Assembly: GCA_964392245.1 (NCBI GenBank) | Contig: CAYMOX010000016.1 | Location: forward strand, 5,495 to 69,494 | Direction: 5' to 3' | Length of the DNA: 64,000 nt | Origin: JAAUUJ01 sp964392245 | GTDB taxonomy: Bacteria > Cyanobacteriota > Cyanobacteriia > Thermostichales > Thermostichaceae | In this document: piece after piece, positions 37,342 through 45,379 of the stretch | Numbering within the stretch: position 1 is the first letter of the stretch | Layout: each line of letters begins with the position of its first letter | Position numbers and translations under genes: made by a program | Notes under the pieces: model-generated | Seen by the model: the letters and a program-made list of their open reading frames with translations, nothing else | Databases searched by the model: none | What the model was told of the DNA's origin: nothing

Positions 37342-37674
37342 CTAGGACTGGATCATCTTTTTGAGATGTTCTCGTTCGGTGGCTGTAATACCCTCAGGAT
37401 CGTAGCCTTTGCGATGTTGAGTAAGAATTTCCACCTCTTCCTCGACAGAGATGTAGCCCAGACTGAATTGCATTGCAAACCGATCCATCTGAGCTTCATG
37501 CAGGGGGTAGGTCCCTCCTGACTCCACGGGATTCTGGGTGGCCACCACAAAAACGGTGCCGTGTTTTAACATATCTAGATTGATGCGCAAATGGGTATTG
37601 GCAAAGTATTGATGATAAAAGGTAGATTTACCGCTAGCTTGAATACCCACAAAGATCATGATCTGCATGGTCAT
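37342..37674 (-). pseudogene. chimeric remnant: P-loop kinase start joined to MoxR ATPase middle
   Basis: The 110 residues combine parts of two unrelated families. Residues 1-37 are the start of a small polynucleotide-kinase-like P-loop protein (IFVGIQASGKSTFYHQYF, then THLRINLDMLK). From about residue 39 the sequence is the internal part of a MoxR-type AAA+ ATPase (VFVVATQNPVESGGTYPLHEAQMDRFAMQFSLGY), including its sensor 1 region and QMDRF arginine-finger segment, but without its own Walker A and B regions. Both proteins are therefore incomplete. The simplest reading is an in-frame deletion between two neighbouring genes. It follows the vWA gene of the signalling cluster; MoxR proteins commonly pair with vWA proteins, so this may be the scar of lost partners. 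Confidence 0.8.
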
Positions 37675-37943
37675 CTCATGACCTTATCAACACCTGAAGA
37701 CTTATGAATCTGAGCACTACTGAATTCTCCTTGCCAGGAGATTAATTCCTCTATCCTACAGTTTGTCGTTGAAATAAAGGTTTACATCCATGCAATAGAT
37801 TTAACTGCTATACTTGTCAGCTGCTTCTCAATGATGTTTACGAAAAAGTCAACATTGACTCCTAGCTCAACATCAAAGGATCTCAAATAACTATTTGAAA
37901 CGTCAGGGAGTCAGGAATCATCTCGAGACCCCCTGATCCATAC

Positions 37944-38723
37944 CTAGCTGCCAAATCCCCCTAGCTGATTAAACTGGGCTGCACTTTGGCTGGCTCGAAC
38001 TGCCGATTGAGAGAACACCTGAAACGCTTGACGGATCTCTTTCTCGCTATCTCCTGGAGTCAAGATCCACTGCGGCAGGATGCCCATCTCTCGAAACACC
38101 TGACGAAAATCAGTGTAGCCATCATCGATCCCCATCGCGGCAATGATGTGGTTTTCACTGCGCACCATATCCTCCACAATAGTTTTGACATCCCTGGCTT
38201 TTGTGCGAGCAGAATTATCTCCGCCATCGGTAATGATCAGAGTAACTGTCCGCACGGGCACCCCCTGATCCAGAAACTCCTGTGTTTTGGCCAGAACGGT
38301 CCCTAGGATCACCACCGATTGTTCGTACAAAGGAGTGCCTTTATTGGGGTCGTAGTTTTGCGGGGTCATTCGTACCGCTTGATCCAGAGGGCAATAGGGA
38401 TAAAGCACCTCGCCATTGAGATAACGATTGTGGATCAGGATATGGTCCTGTTGTTGGGTAGCAAGTAAGGCATCCAGAATGGCGTTGTGTCCCCCTCGGA
38501 CCGCCTGAGCATTGCCTGCAGACCGGATCGATCCAGAGTCATCCGGCATAATCGTGACCAGGACTACCTCACTGGCGGTGACGGCATTCACAGGGATCCC
38601 TAAGCCCGCCTGAATTTGGAGACCCAGATCGGGAACATTGAGTGCCTGTATCGATGCCGCTGAAAGAGTGCCATCATCCTGAGCCGACTGAAACAGATCC
38701 TGAATATTGGGTGTAGAGGTCAT
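37944..38723 (-). CDS. vWA-domain protein (TerY-like)
   Basis: 259 residues from the ATG at 38723, which is preceded by GGAG at 6 bases. The metal-ion-dependent adhesion site is complete: Asp61-x-Ser63-x-Ser65 (PDDSGSI), the Thr in NKGTPLYEQ and Asp in IITDGGDNS. The C terminus is Gly/Ser/Gln-rich. No signal peptide at this start, so intracellular. Together with the PP2C and kinase genes upstream it matches the TerY-P triad of vWA, phosphatase and kinase described for Ter-linked stress systems. The assignment to that class is by gene content; no TerD or TerC gene is in the window. Confidence 0.82.
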   Translation of the reverse strand: MTSTPNIQDLFQSAQDDGTLSAASIQALNVPDLGLQIQAGLGIPVNAVTASEVVLVTIMPDDSGSIRSAGNAQAVRGGHNAILDALLATQQQDHILIHNRYLNGEVLYPYCPLDQAVRMTPQNYDPNKGTPLYEQSVVILGTVLAKTQEFLDQGVPVRTVTLIITDGGDNSARTKARDVKTIVEDMVRSENHIIAAMGIDDGYTDFRQVFREMGILPQWILTPGDSEKEIRQAFQVFSQSAVRASQSAAQFNQLGGFGS

Positions 38724-38898
38724 GATCATCTCCAAGATAAAGAATGAGAAAAAAAGGTGAGCGATTCCAAGGCTTGAACACAACCAGGCCAAGCCACGAG
38801 ATCTACCGTGGTGATTTGCAACAGGAGAAAACTGACAGGGGAGAAAGTGAAGGGATCAGCTCTGCTCTCCCCGTGAATCAGAGGGTGTGGGCTGGAGA

Positions 38899-39945
38899 TT
38901 AGAGTTTCAGATCGGGCCAGTTGTGAAGGGGATCCGTGGATCGCACCACATGCATACCCGCACTGGCAAAGCGTTGAAAGGCATCATCCGCCTGATCGGT
39001 GAAATCCACGACGCCAGGGACTACCACCGCAGAAGTGCAGTCTTCCATCAGATACACCTTGCGCGCTAGGGACGGATCCTGAGACTGGATCTCGGAGAGC
39101 AGATCCTCAATCGTCCAGGCAACACAGTGGCTCTTGGCCTGACCGGCAATGATCACCGCATCAAACTCCAGCAGCTTTTGAATGAAGCGGGTGTTTTGCT
39201 GGGCAATCGGTTGTTGATCGGCTCCCTGCAGGACCTCTGGGCGCAGGACAGAGTAGTTCTCTGTGAGAGGATTGCCCCCCTTCACCTCATATCCGGTTTG
39301 ACTGAGACGGGCCAGGTTATGGAAGAAGATCGCCTCCTCCACTGCGGCCACCAGGGCATGACCGATCCCCCCCAGCATCGAGTGATAGGGCCAGATGATC
39401 AGGGGAAACTTGCCCCGCTGGGCCAGGGTTTGGGTGTAGTGAAGAGCATGTCGTTGCAGCCCTGCATAGTTACCTCCCGCCAGACTGAAGGCGATTCCTG
39501 GATTCACCTTCCAGATCCCTTTCTGCACATCCTCAGGGTTAATGACCGTCATCGGTTCTGGGTGGTTGCCAGCCTCATTCACCCAGAAAATCGGATGAAA
39601 GATCTGCATGGCCGTGTGGGTATCCATGGTGGGATAGATAGCTGTAATCACGCCCAGATGGCGGTAGATAAACTCGCAAAGGCGAACATTGTCATCAATT
39701 GCACCTCTGCCAGAACGTCCGCCTACAAACAGTTCAAAGTCGGGCAGACAAAAAGTATTCTGGACATCGATGACCATCAAGCAAATACGGGTGTGATCTT
39801 TGGCTGCAGGCTGGATCTGGTGCTTTTTTGCCCAGGTTTCGGCCTCAGAAGCCAGGCGCTGGTAGGGAACCCGCCAGACATCTCCGACGCGAGCGGGATC
39901 AAAGTGGGCAGGAAGGGGAAGTTGTTGGATTGTGCCTGTTGACAT
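38899..39945 (-). CDS. nicotinamidase/isochorismatase-like cysteine hydrolase
   Basis: 348 residues from the ATG at 39945. The isochorismatase-superfamily catalytic residues are Asp60 (LMVIDVQNTF) and Cys274 (GQAKSHCVAWTIEDL); WPYHSMLGGIGHAL is the nicotinamidase-type metal/substrate region. It is longer than the common 200-residue enzymes, with extra N-terminal and central segments. It sits between the kinase and vWA genes in the signalling cluster, with gaps of 108 bp and 175 bp. Substrate may be nicotinamide or another amide; the cluster context suggests a stress-related role, which is inference. Confidence 0.85.
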   Translation of the reverse strand: MSTGTIQQLPLPAHFDPARVGDVWRVPYQRLASEAETWAKKHQIQPAAKDHTRICLMVIDVQNTFCLPDFELFVGGRSGRGAIDDNVRLCEFIYRHLGVITAIYPTMDTHTAMQIFHPIFWVNEAGNHPEPMTVINPEDVQKGIWKVNPGIAFSLAGGNYAGLQRHALHYTQTLAQRGKFPLIIWPYHSMLGGIGHALVAAVEEAIFFHNLARLSQTGYEVKGGNPLTENYSVLRPEVLQGADQQPIAQQNTRFIQKLLEFDAVIIAGQAKSHCVAWTIEDLLSEIQSQDPSLARKVYLMEDCTSAVVVPGVVDFTDQADDAFQRFASAGMHVVRSTDPLHNWPDLKL

Positions 39946-40053
39946 GGTTAAATCTCCTGAGTGATGGTGTTGCAAAAATACAGATTCCGGAGGAGGCGAT
40001 CTTTCTCGGATCAGGGTTAGGAAAAGGCTCATCTTCATAAAAATCTCTGGTAC

Positions 40054-41919
40054 TTAGCTCATCCGCAGGTGCTGAATGGATTGGGACCTAATCACCCAGA
40101 TCCCTCCATCTCCGGCCAAGAGCTGGCAGTCTGGATCCACAAAAGGCTCTGTATCTGGAAATGATTTGCTGACAAGCATCTGTCCTTGCTGACAGGCAAC
40201 CCGTACAATGCCTTCTTCAGTAACTGCCAGAAGTTCATGACCAAAGGCACATTTTCCCTTGAGGCTGCTCAGCCAGGATCCATCCCCTCGTTCGGCGGAG
40301 GCACTGGCAATCACCCTTCCATCTGGCTGGATCACCTGACACCAGTGCATTGTCCGCCCCTGTTCCTGAGACGCTAAGAACAACCAGCAGCGATCTGAGC
40401 TGAAATAACAGGTGGCTTGCAGCCATTCTCCTCTGCCTAGCTTGAGAGAGACTGTATCGTTCAAGCCCTTCTGATCGGTTTGAAAAACAAAGCCCACTCG
40501 TAAATGACTGGCACGGTAGATCCCAAAACCAAAGTTCTCCCCCACCCAGATCTGGGTTTGTCCCTGCAGTACATCTCCGACAAGCTCAGGTCCAAGACTG
40601 CCGGATCTGAATAGTTGTCCCGATTGAACCCAGTAACTTTGTCTGGAGTTGGTAGCGACTACAGGCTGATGGGCATAGAGATCGGTACTGATCCTTTGCA
40701 TTGGCTTGTCAGGGGTCAGTCCAATCACCTGCGATTGTTGACCGATCCACGTCATCCTGCCCTGGAGGTGGTAGCAAACCCTGGCATCCAGATCTCCAGT
40801 GATCACAACCTCCCCGTGCTCACGCCGCAGTTTACCTGCTCTCTCATGGTAAAGCCAGAGCAATTGCCCCTTCTGGTAGGCAGCTGTCAGGATCAGGCCT
40901 CTGGTTTGAAAGTGAGTCGTGGCTGTTACAGAACCCCGCACTCTGATTACTTGCTTGACTGCTCCAGATTTCAGGCAGGCTGGGCAGATCGAGCGAGCAT
41001 GTTCAGTGCCACATTGGGTGCAGGTGGTCCAGGTAAGGGAGTTGAGCAGGTGCTGAGGCCAGGGTTGGCGCAGATCTTTTTCAAATACCTGTTGAAAGTG
41101 ATGGAGCAGATCATCGGGGAGGTTGCGGAAGGGGAGGGCGGAGGGAGGATAGCGAACCTGGGGATGAAAAATTGTGATCCGTTGCAGAGGCCGAGCATGG
41201 TGAGGAAGGCGATCGGCTGGATCTTTAGGTTTATAGACTCCACCATAGGGACCTACACAGAGAAGACTCTGAAACAGGAGCACAGAGAATGCATACCAGT
41301 CTGACAGAGGTGAAAAAGGCTGACTCAGTTCCACAATGCCGCTAGCCGGATCACACAGTAAAGGATCCAGGAACGTAGAGGTAAACATCCGGCAGGGAAA
41401 CCCCCGGAACTGAAAGGAATCGGTATCGATCACATAAGCAGCAGTGTCAGAGACCAGGATATTCAGATCATTAAAATCCCCGATCACCACGTCTGCTTGA
41501 TGCAATTGAACAAGAGTCTGGTGCAGATCCTTGAAGATCTCCACAACCTTCTGGCTTGGAATTCCCTGTTGCCGAAAGCTACGTTCTCCATATCGCATCA
41601 GTTTTTCGGCCTGGGCTAGGAGCCGCATGGTGTAACCAATAATGGATCCACTCTGGGGATCCGTCACCAAACCTTGAGGGCTGATCACTCGTTCCGGCAA
41701 TCCTTGAGGGAACTGCTTCAGCTTGATCTGGTGTTCCTGTAAGCGCTGTCGAGCTCCTTCTTGAGCGATTTGTTGACCAGCATAGTCAGGGTGATCTGCG
41801 GGTTTAAACACTTTCACTGCCTGTTGTTTTCCCAGGGCATAGACCTCTGCCTCCCCACCCTGCCCCACCAGATCTTTGGGTTTGAGATGGCGGCATTTAC
41901 CGTCGATCATGACTTTCAT
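40054..41919 (-). CDS. protein kinase-like protein with zinc ribbon and propeller-like C terminus
   Basis: 621 residues. The kinase domain has a glycine loop GQGGEAEVY, Lys36 (AVKVFK), a catalytic-loop variant IGDFNDLNILV with Asp148 and Asn153, and Asp165-Thr-Asp167 in place of the DFG motif. A CxxC/CxxC zinc ribbon (CTQCGTEHARSICPAC) follows at about residues 310-328, then about 290 residues of repeated strands resembling a propeller. Start overlaps the stop of the PP2C gene (ATGA-type, 4 bases), so the kinase and phosphatase are coupled. This kinase type with a zinc ribbon fits the TerY-P triad. The altered catalytic loop leaves activity plausible but unproved. Confidence 0.85.
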   Translation of the reverse strand: MKVMIDGKCRHLKPKDLVGQGGEAEVYALGKQQAVKVFKPADHPDYAGQQIAQEGARQRLQEHQIKLKQFPQGLPERVISPQGLVTDPQSGSIIGYTMRLLAQAEKLMRYGERSFRQQGIPSQKVVEIFKDLHQTLVQLHQADVVIGDFNDLNILVSDTAAYVIDTDSFQFRGFPCRMFTSTFLDPLLCDPASGIVELSQPFSPLSDWYAFSVLLFQSLLCVGPYGGVYKPKDPADRLPHHARPLQRITIFHPQVRYPPSALPFRNLPDDLLHHFQQVFEKDLRQPWPQHLLNSLTWTTCTQCGTEHARSICPACLKSGAVKQVIRVRGSVTATTHFQTRGLILTAAYQKGQLLWLYHERAGKLRREHGEVVITGDLDARVCYHLQGRMTWIGQQSQVIGLTPDKPMQRISTDLYAHQPVVATNSRQSYWVQSGQLFRSGSLGPELVGDVLQGQTQIWVGENFGFGIYRASHLRVGFVFQTDQKGLNDTVSLKLGRGEWLQATCYFSSDRCWLFLASQEQGRTMHWCQVIQPDGRVIASASAERGDGSWLSSLKGKCAFGHELLAVTEEGIVRVACQQGQMLVSKSFPDTEPFVDPDCQLLAGDGGIWVIRSQSIQHLRMS

Positions 41920-42812
41920 CGGATGTCTTTCCTTCGCTTCAAAACGATCAAGGTCGTGTCATCTGGCAACAATCCGCCTTCCCTCTGCAGGGTTTGGGTG
42001 TTCCAATGGGGACGAAGCACCTCACGGTTGATCAAGTTCAGGTAACGACGGATCTGATCAGGATTTTGAAAGTAGCGATCCTCCTGCCAGAACTGGCTGA
42101 TAGGCCCAACCCGCTCCTTTTTTCCGGGCAGATTGTGAGCCGACACCTGCATCAGATCGGCAACTCCATCCGTGCCAATGAGCAGAGTCTCCACCTCTTG
42201 AATCGGCAGATCCACCAAAATTTCCAGGGGTGGCAGATCATCCCTTAGCAATCCATAGGCCAGATAAGCAGGTGCATTGTCTTCACAGGATCCAGAAAGT
42301 TTGACGTCGCCATTCAGGATCACAACCCCATCGCCAATGTTGAAGACCACCACTTTTTCTGCAGTCAGGATCACGCCCACCAGGGTGAAGAGCAAATAGT
42401 CCTGGAGCAGGCGGCTAGGAGGTCCCGGGATCAGCCTGACTAAATCTTGGAGAGATTGCAGCAGAGCAGATTGCAACCCTGACCAATGCAAATCCCCAGA
42501 TTGAAGTTGTTGATAGATCACCTGAGCACAGATCCAGCTCCCCAGTTGAGCACCCACCTCGCTATGAGCACTGCTACCGCAGCCATCACTGACGATCCCC
42601 ACCAGATGATCCTGATCCTGCAAGATCACAAAGGCATCCTGATTGTTTTTCCCCACTCGAGCATGCTCTCTGCCCTGAACAGAACCATAGGCCAGATCCA
42701 GATCCCTAAATGTAAGGGGTGTTCTCTTTCCCGATTGGGTAACCAGGCAGTAAGCCTCCCCTGATCCAGACTCAGGATCCGAGACTGGAGGGAGCTGGTG
42801 ATGATCACTCAT
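41916..42812 (-). CDS. PP2C-type serine/threonine phosphatase
   Basis: 298 residues from the ATG at 42812. Metal-binding motifs in order: SDGCGSSAHSEVGAQLG, FNIGDGVV, GTDGVADLM and PDDTTLIVL, the last aspartates coordinating the metal centre. This is the regulatory PP2C form (PP2C_2-like), without a receptor or membrane domain. First gene of the minus-strand cluster phosphatase-kinase-hydrolase-vWA, coupled to the kinase gene by a 4-base overlap. It probably reverses phosphorylation by that kinase. A candidate promoter lies 29 bp upstream. Confidence 0.9.
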   Translation of the reverse strand: MSDHHQLPPVSDPESGSGEAYCLVTQSGKRTPLTFRDLDLAYGSVQGREHARVGKNNQDAFVILQDQDHLVGIVSDGCGSSAHSEVGAQLGSWICAQVIYQQLQSGDLHWSGLQSALLQSLQDLVRLIPGPPSRLLQDYLLFTLVGVILTAEKVVVFNIGDGVVILNGDVKLSGSCEDNAPAYLAYGLLRDDLPPLEILVDLPIQEVETLLIGTDGVADLMQVSAHNLPGKKERVGPISQFWQEDRYFQNPDQIRRYLNLINREVLRPHWNTQTLQREGGLLPDDTTLIVLKRRKDIR

Positions 42813-42840
42813 AGCGAACAAGTTATTTATGGTTGGATTT

Positions 42841-42868
42841 ACTATAACATGAAACTTCTCTTTGTCTA
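42841..42868 (-). promoter_or_regulatory. candidate promoter for the phosphatase-kinase cluster
   Basis: On the minus strand, TAGACA (42868-42863) and TATAGT (42846-42841) are 16 bp apart, 29 bp ahead of the PP2C start. Both boxes are close to the sigma70 consensus. The rest of the 42869-43116 spacer shows no gene. Confidence 0.45.
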
Positions 42869-43116
42869 TCCCTGGGCTCTAATCTTCGCTCGGCCATGTA
42901 TTTTCTAGCCCAAGGAGGGACTCGGGAGTTGATTGACCCGCCTCAGAGATTCAGCAAATATAGTCATCTAAACCATAAATCTTGATTATTTGCTTGCTTT
43001 CACGCAACCCCTTGATCCTTAAAATGCTATTGAACCAACCGCCCATAGGCCCTGTCTAACCTTGAGCCTGGTTGATTCCCGGCAAATGATCTAGATACTA
43101 GAGGAGCGATTCTGTG

Positions 43117-44103
43117 ATGCGTAAGTTGATGTCCTGGCTGGGGATCTGTGGGGTCTATGTGTGCGCTGCCTGTGGCACTCCTGATCCCGTCAGTCTTTTT
43201 CCAGCGCAAGCAGGGAAGGATCAGCAGGAAGTTGCTTTGGCGGTTCATTCTCAGGAACGGACCTGCACCCCAGCGAGGCTCACGGCCTATTTGGATATTC
43301 CGTATCAGAGCATCCCAGGGGTTGATCCCAATCTGCTTAGCTTAGATATCTACCCCGCCGGATCCCAAACCTGCGATCAGCCTGTGGTGGTTTGGGTGCA
43401 TGGGGGTGGCTGGCGCCGAGGCGATAAATCCAACTCGATTGCCGATAAACGCCGACTCTTCAACGAAGCTGGTTACCTGCTGGTTAGTGTGAACTATCGC
43501 CTGTCTCCTGATCCTTCACAGTTGTGGAATCCATTTCGGATCAAATATCCCATCCACCCTCAGGATGTGGCGACGGCCCTGAACTGGATCAGCAACAATA
43601 TCCGCACCTACGGGGGGGATTCAGACAAGATCGCCTTGTTGGGCCACTCTGCTGGAGGAGGGATCGTTGCAGTGCTGGGAACCAATGAGTCATTTCTGCA
43701 AGCGCAAGGAAAAGATCTGGATTTGCTGTCGTGTGTGGGTTCTCTGGATACGGAGGCCTACGATATTCCTACTCAGATGGAAACTGCTTCCCTAGGAACT
43801 CGCAATCTCTATATCAACGCCTTCGGTGCCCTGCCAAGCATCTGGTCAGAAGCCTCTCCCATCAATCACCTGGAGGCCAGCAAAGGGATCCCGCCCTTTC
43901 TGTTAGTTGCTCGGGGTAGTCTGCAACGGCAAGCGATGGTGACCAATTTTGCCCAGGAGCTGGAATCGGTAGGAGCATCCACAACGATGATCCAAGCCCT
44001 TGAACTCTCGCATGAAGAGGTCAATACTTTGATTGGGAAACCTGGAGACAGTGTGATGACACCACCGCTAATGCAGTTCCTCAGCCAATGTTTTAGCAGG
44101 TAA
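43117..44103 (+). CDS. alpha/beta hydrolase (esterase/lipase type), exported
   Basis: 328 residues. The N terminus MRKLMSWLGICGVYVCAACG is a signal peptide with a lipobox-like Cys (CAAC), so it may be a lipoprotein. The hydrolase core has the oxyanion motif WVHGGGWRRGDKS, the nucleophile GHSAGGG and a C-terminal catalytic His (ELSHEEVNTLIG), typical of the HSL/carboxylesterase (BD-FAE) group. The ATG at 43117 has GAGGAG upstream; a GTG lies directly before it. It faces the dipeptide epimerase gene convergently. Confidence 0.88.
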   Translation: MRKLMSWLGICGVYVCAACGTPDPVSLFPAQAGKDQQEVALAVHSQERTCTPARLTAYLDIPYQSIPGVDPNLLSLDIYPAGSQTCDQPVVVWVHGGGWRRGDKSNSIADKRRLFNEAGYLLVSVNYRLSPDPSQLWNPFRIKYPIHPQDVATALNWISNNIRTYGGDSDKIALLGHSAGGGIVAVLGTNESFLQAQGKDLDLLSCVGSLDTEAYDIPTQMETASLGTRNLYINAFGALPSIWSEASPINHLEASKGIPPFLLVARGSLQRQAMVTNFAQELESVGASTTMIQALELSHEEVNTLIGKPGDSVMTPPLMQFLSQCFSR

Positions 44104-44157
44104 AGAGCTGGAGATCCTTTAATTGAAGGGGGGCTTCGTAGATCACCTGTTTCAACA

Positions 44158-45201
44158 TTATAGAGAGATAACCCCCAGCCCTGGCTGATCACTGGGCATG
44201 AGATAGCCCTCCCGCAATTCAGGACCCACAAAAGGATCGTCCACCAGATTCAGGTGACTATCCAGATCAAGATAATCCACCAACGGACCCAGCTGGGCTG
44301 CCGCTGCATTGGCCAGAGCCGTATGACCATAACAGCCGAGCATCACCTGTAGTTCCAGCGCCCGTGCAGTGTGGATCATACGCAGGGCTTCCGTGAGCCC
44401 TCCCGATTTCATCAGCTTGATGTTAATGCCATGAACACGGTTGATCAGAAAAGGCAGATCACTGCTGGTCAAGCAACTTTCATCCGCAAAGATAGGCAGG
44501 GTGGCCTGATGCCACAGACTCAACAGCTGCTCCTCTTTACCCTTTTCCAGAGGTTGCTCTACCAATGCCACCCCCTGACCTGCCAGCCAGTTGCACATGG
44601 GCACAGCCTCCTCCAGGGTCCAGCCACCGTTGGCATCCACCGTCAGCAACGATCCGGTCGGAATCACCTCCTGCACCGCGATCACCATCTCCTGATCCAG
44701 GTGGGTTCCCTCAGGGTTCCCAAGCTTTAACTTGAAGGCAGAAATCTCCCCGCGGTCCATCCAGGCTTGCGCCTGTTCCTGGGCTAGCTCCGGGCTGCTG
44801 ATTCCAATCGTGACGGTGGTCTGGGGGCAGTAGCGCCGATTCAGTCCCCACAGTTTCCAAAGGGGCACTTGGAGGGCTTTCCCCATCCAGTCATAAAGAG
44901 CCATATCCACAGCAGCCCGTGCGGCGGAGGGCATCTCCCGTTCCAGCATCAACGCTGTGATGGTTTGTCGATCCCAGGGGGTGAACCCTTCCAAACTGCC
45001 CGCCAGGGTCTGCAGAGCTATCTGGATTTCTTCCAGGGTTTGCGGATGTTCATCGACGGTAAAGGCACAGGCCTCTCCCCACCCCTGCAGACCTTCATGC
45101 TCTAGCTGCAGCCAGATCACCGCAGTGGATGTTTGGGTGCCTCGACTGATGGTTAGGGGAAACCGTTTATGAACAGTGAAGGTTTGAATGTGCAGTTGCA
45201 T
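44158..45201 (-). CDS. dipeptide epimerase (enolase superfamily)
   Basis: Epimerises L-Ala-D/L-Glu or similar dipeptides, probably in recycling of murein peptides. 347 residues from the ATG at 45201 (MQLHIQTFTVHKRFPLTISRG). Enolase-superfamily catalytic residues: Lys pair in AFKLKLG, metal ligands Asp in TVDANGGW, Glu in VEQPLEKG, Asp in FADES, and the second-base Lys in INIKLMKSGG. Frame opens earlier at 45309 but the added sequence is unlike the family. The exact dipeptide specificity is not known. Divergent from comEC across about 180 bp. Confidence 0.88.
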   Translation of the reverse strand: MQLHIQTFTVHKRFPLTISRGTQTSTAVIWLQLEHEGLQGWGEACAFTVDEHPQTLEEIQIALQTLAGSLEGFTPWDRQTITALMLEREMPSAARAAVDMALYDWMGKALQVPLWKLWGLNRRYCPQTTVTIGISSPELAQEQAQAWMDRGEISAFKLKLGNPEGTHLDQEMVIAVQEVIPTGSLLTVDANGGWTLEEAVPMCNWLAGQGVALVEQPLEKGKEEQLLSLWHQATLPIFADESCLTSSDLPFLINRVHGINIKLMKSGGLTEALRMIHTARALELQVMLGCYGHTALANAAAAQLGPLVDYLDLDSHLNLVDDPFVGPELREGYLMPSDQPGLGVISL

Positions 45202-45379
45202 ACAATCACAGCCAAGGGTGATAAGGTCCATTTTGACTCTGGCATAGAGTGAGGGGTCCTGGCGGAGAAGATTTTTGTCAGGCTCAGAATCCGCATACCC
45301 TGCCAGCACGGGTGCGGCAGACTACTTCCTCTGGCCAGAATTCACGGTATAACTGGGGCATTGCCCGAGGAGCCGTTGA

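Noticed and set aside
37342..37674. Functional MoxR ATPase
   Set aside because: The part resembling MoxR lacks its own Walker A and Walker B regions; only the middle remains, joined to a kinase start.
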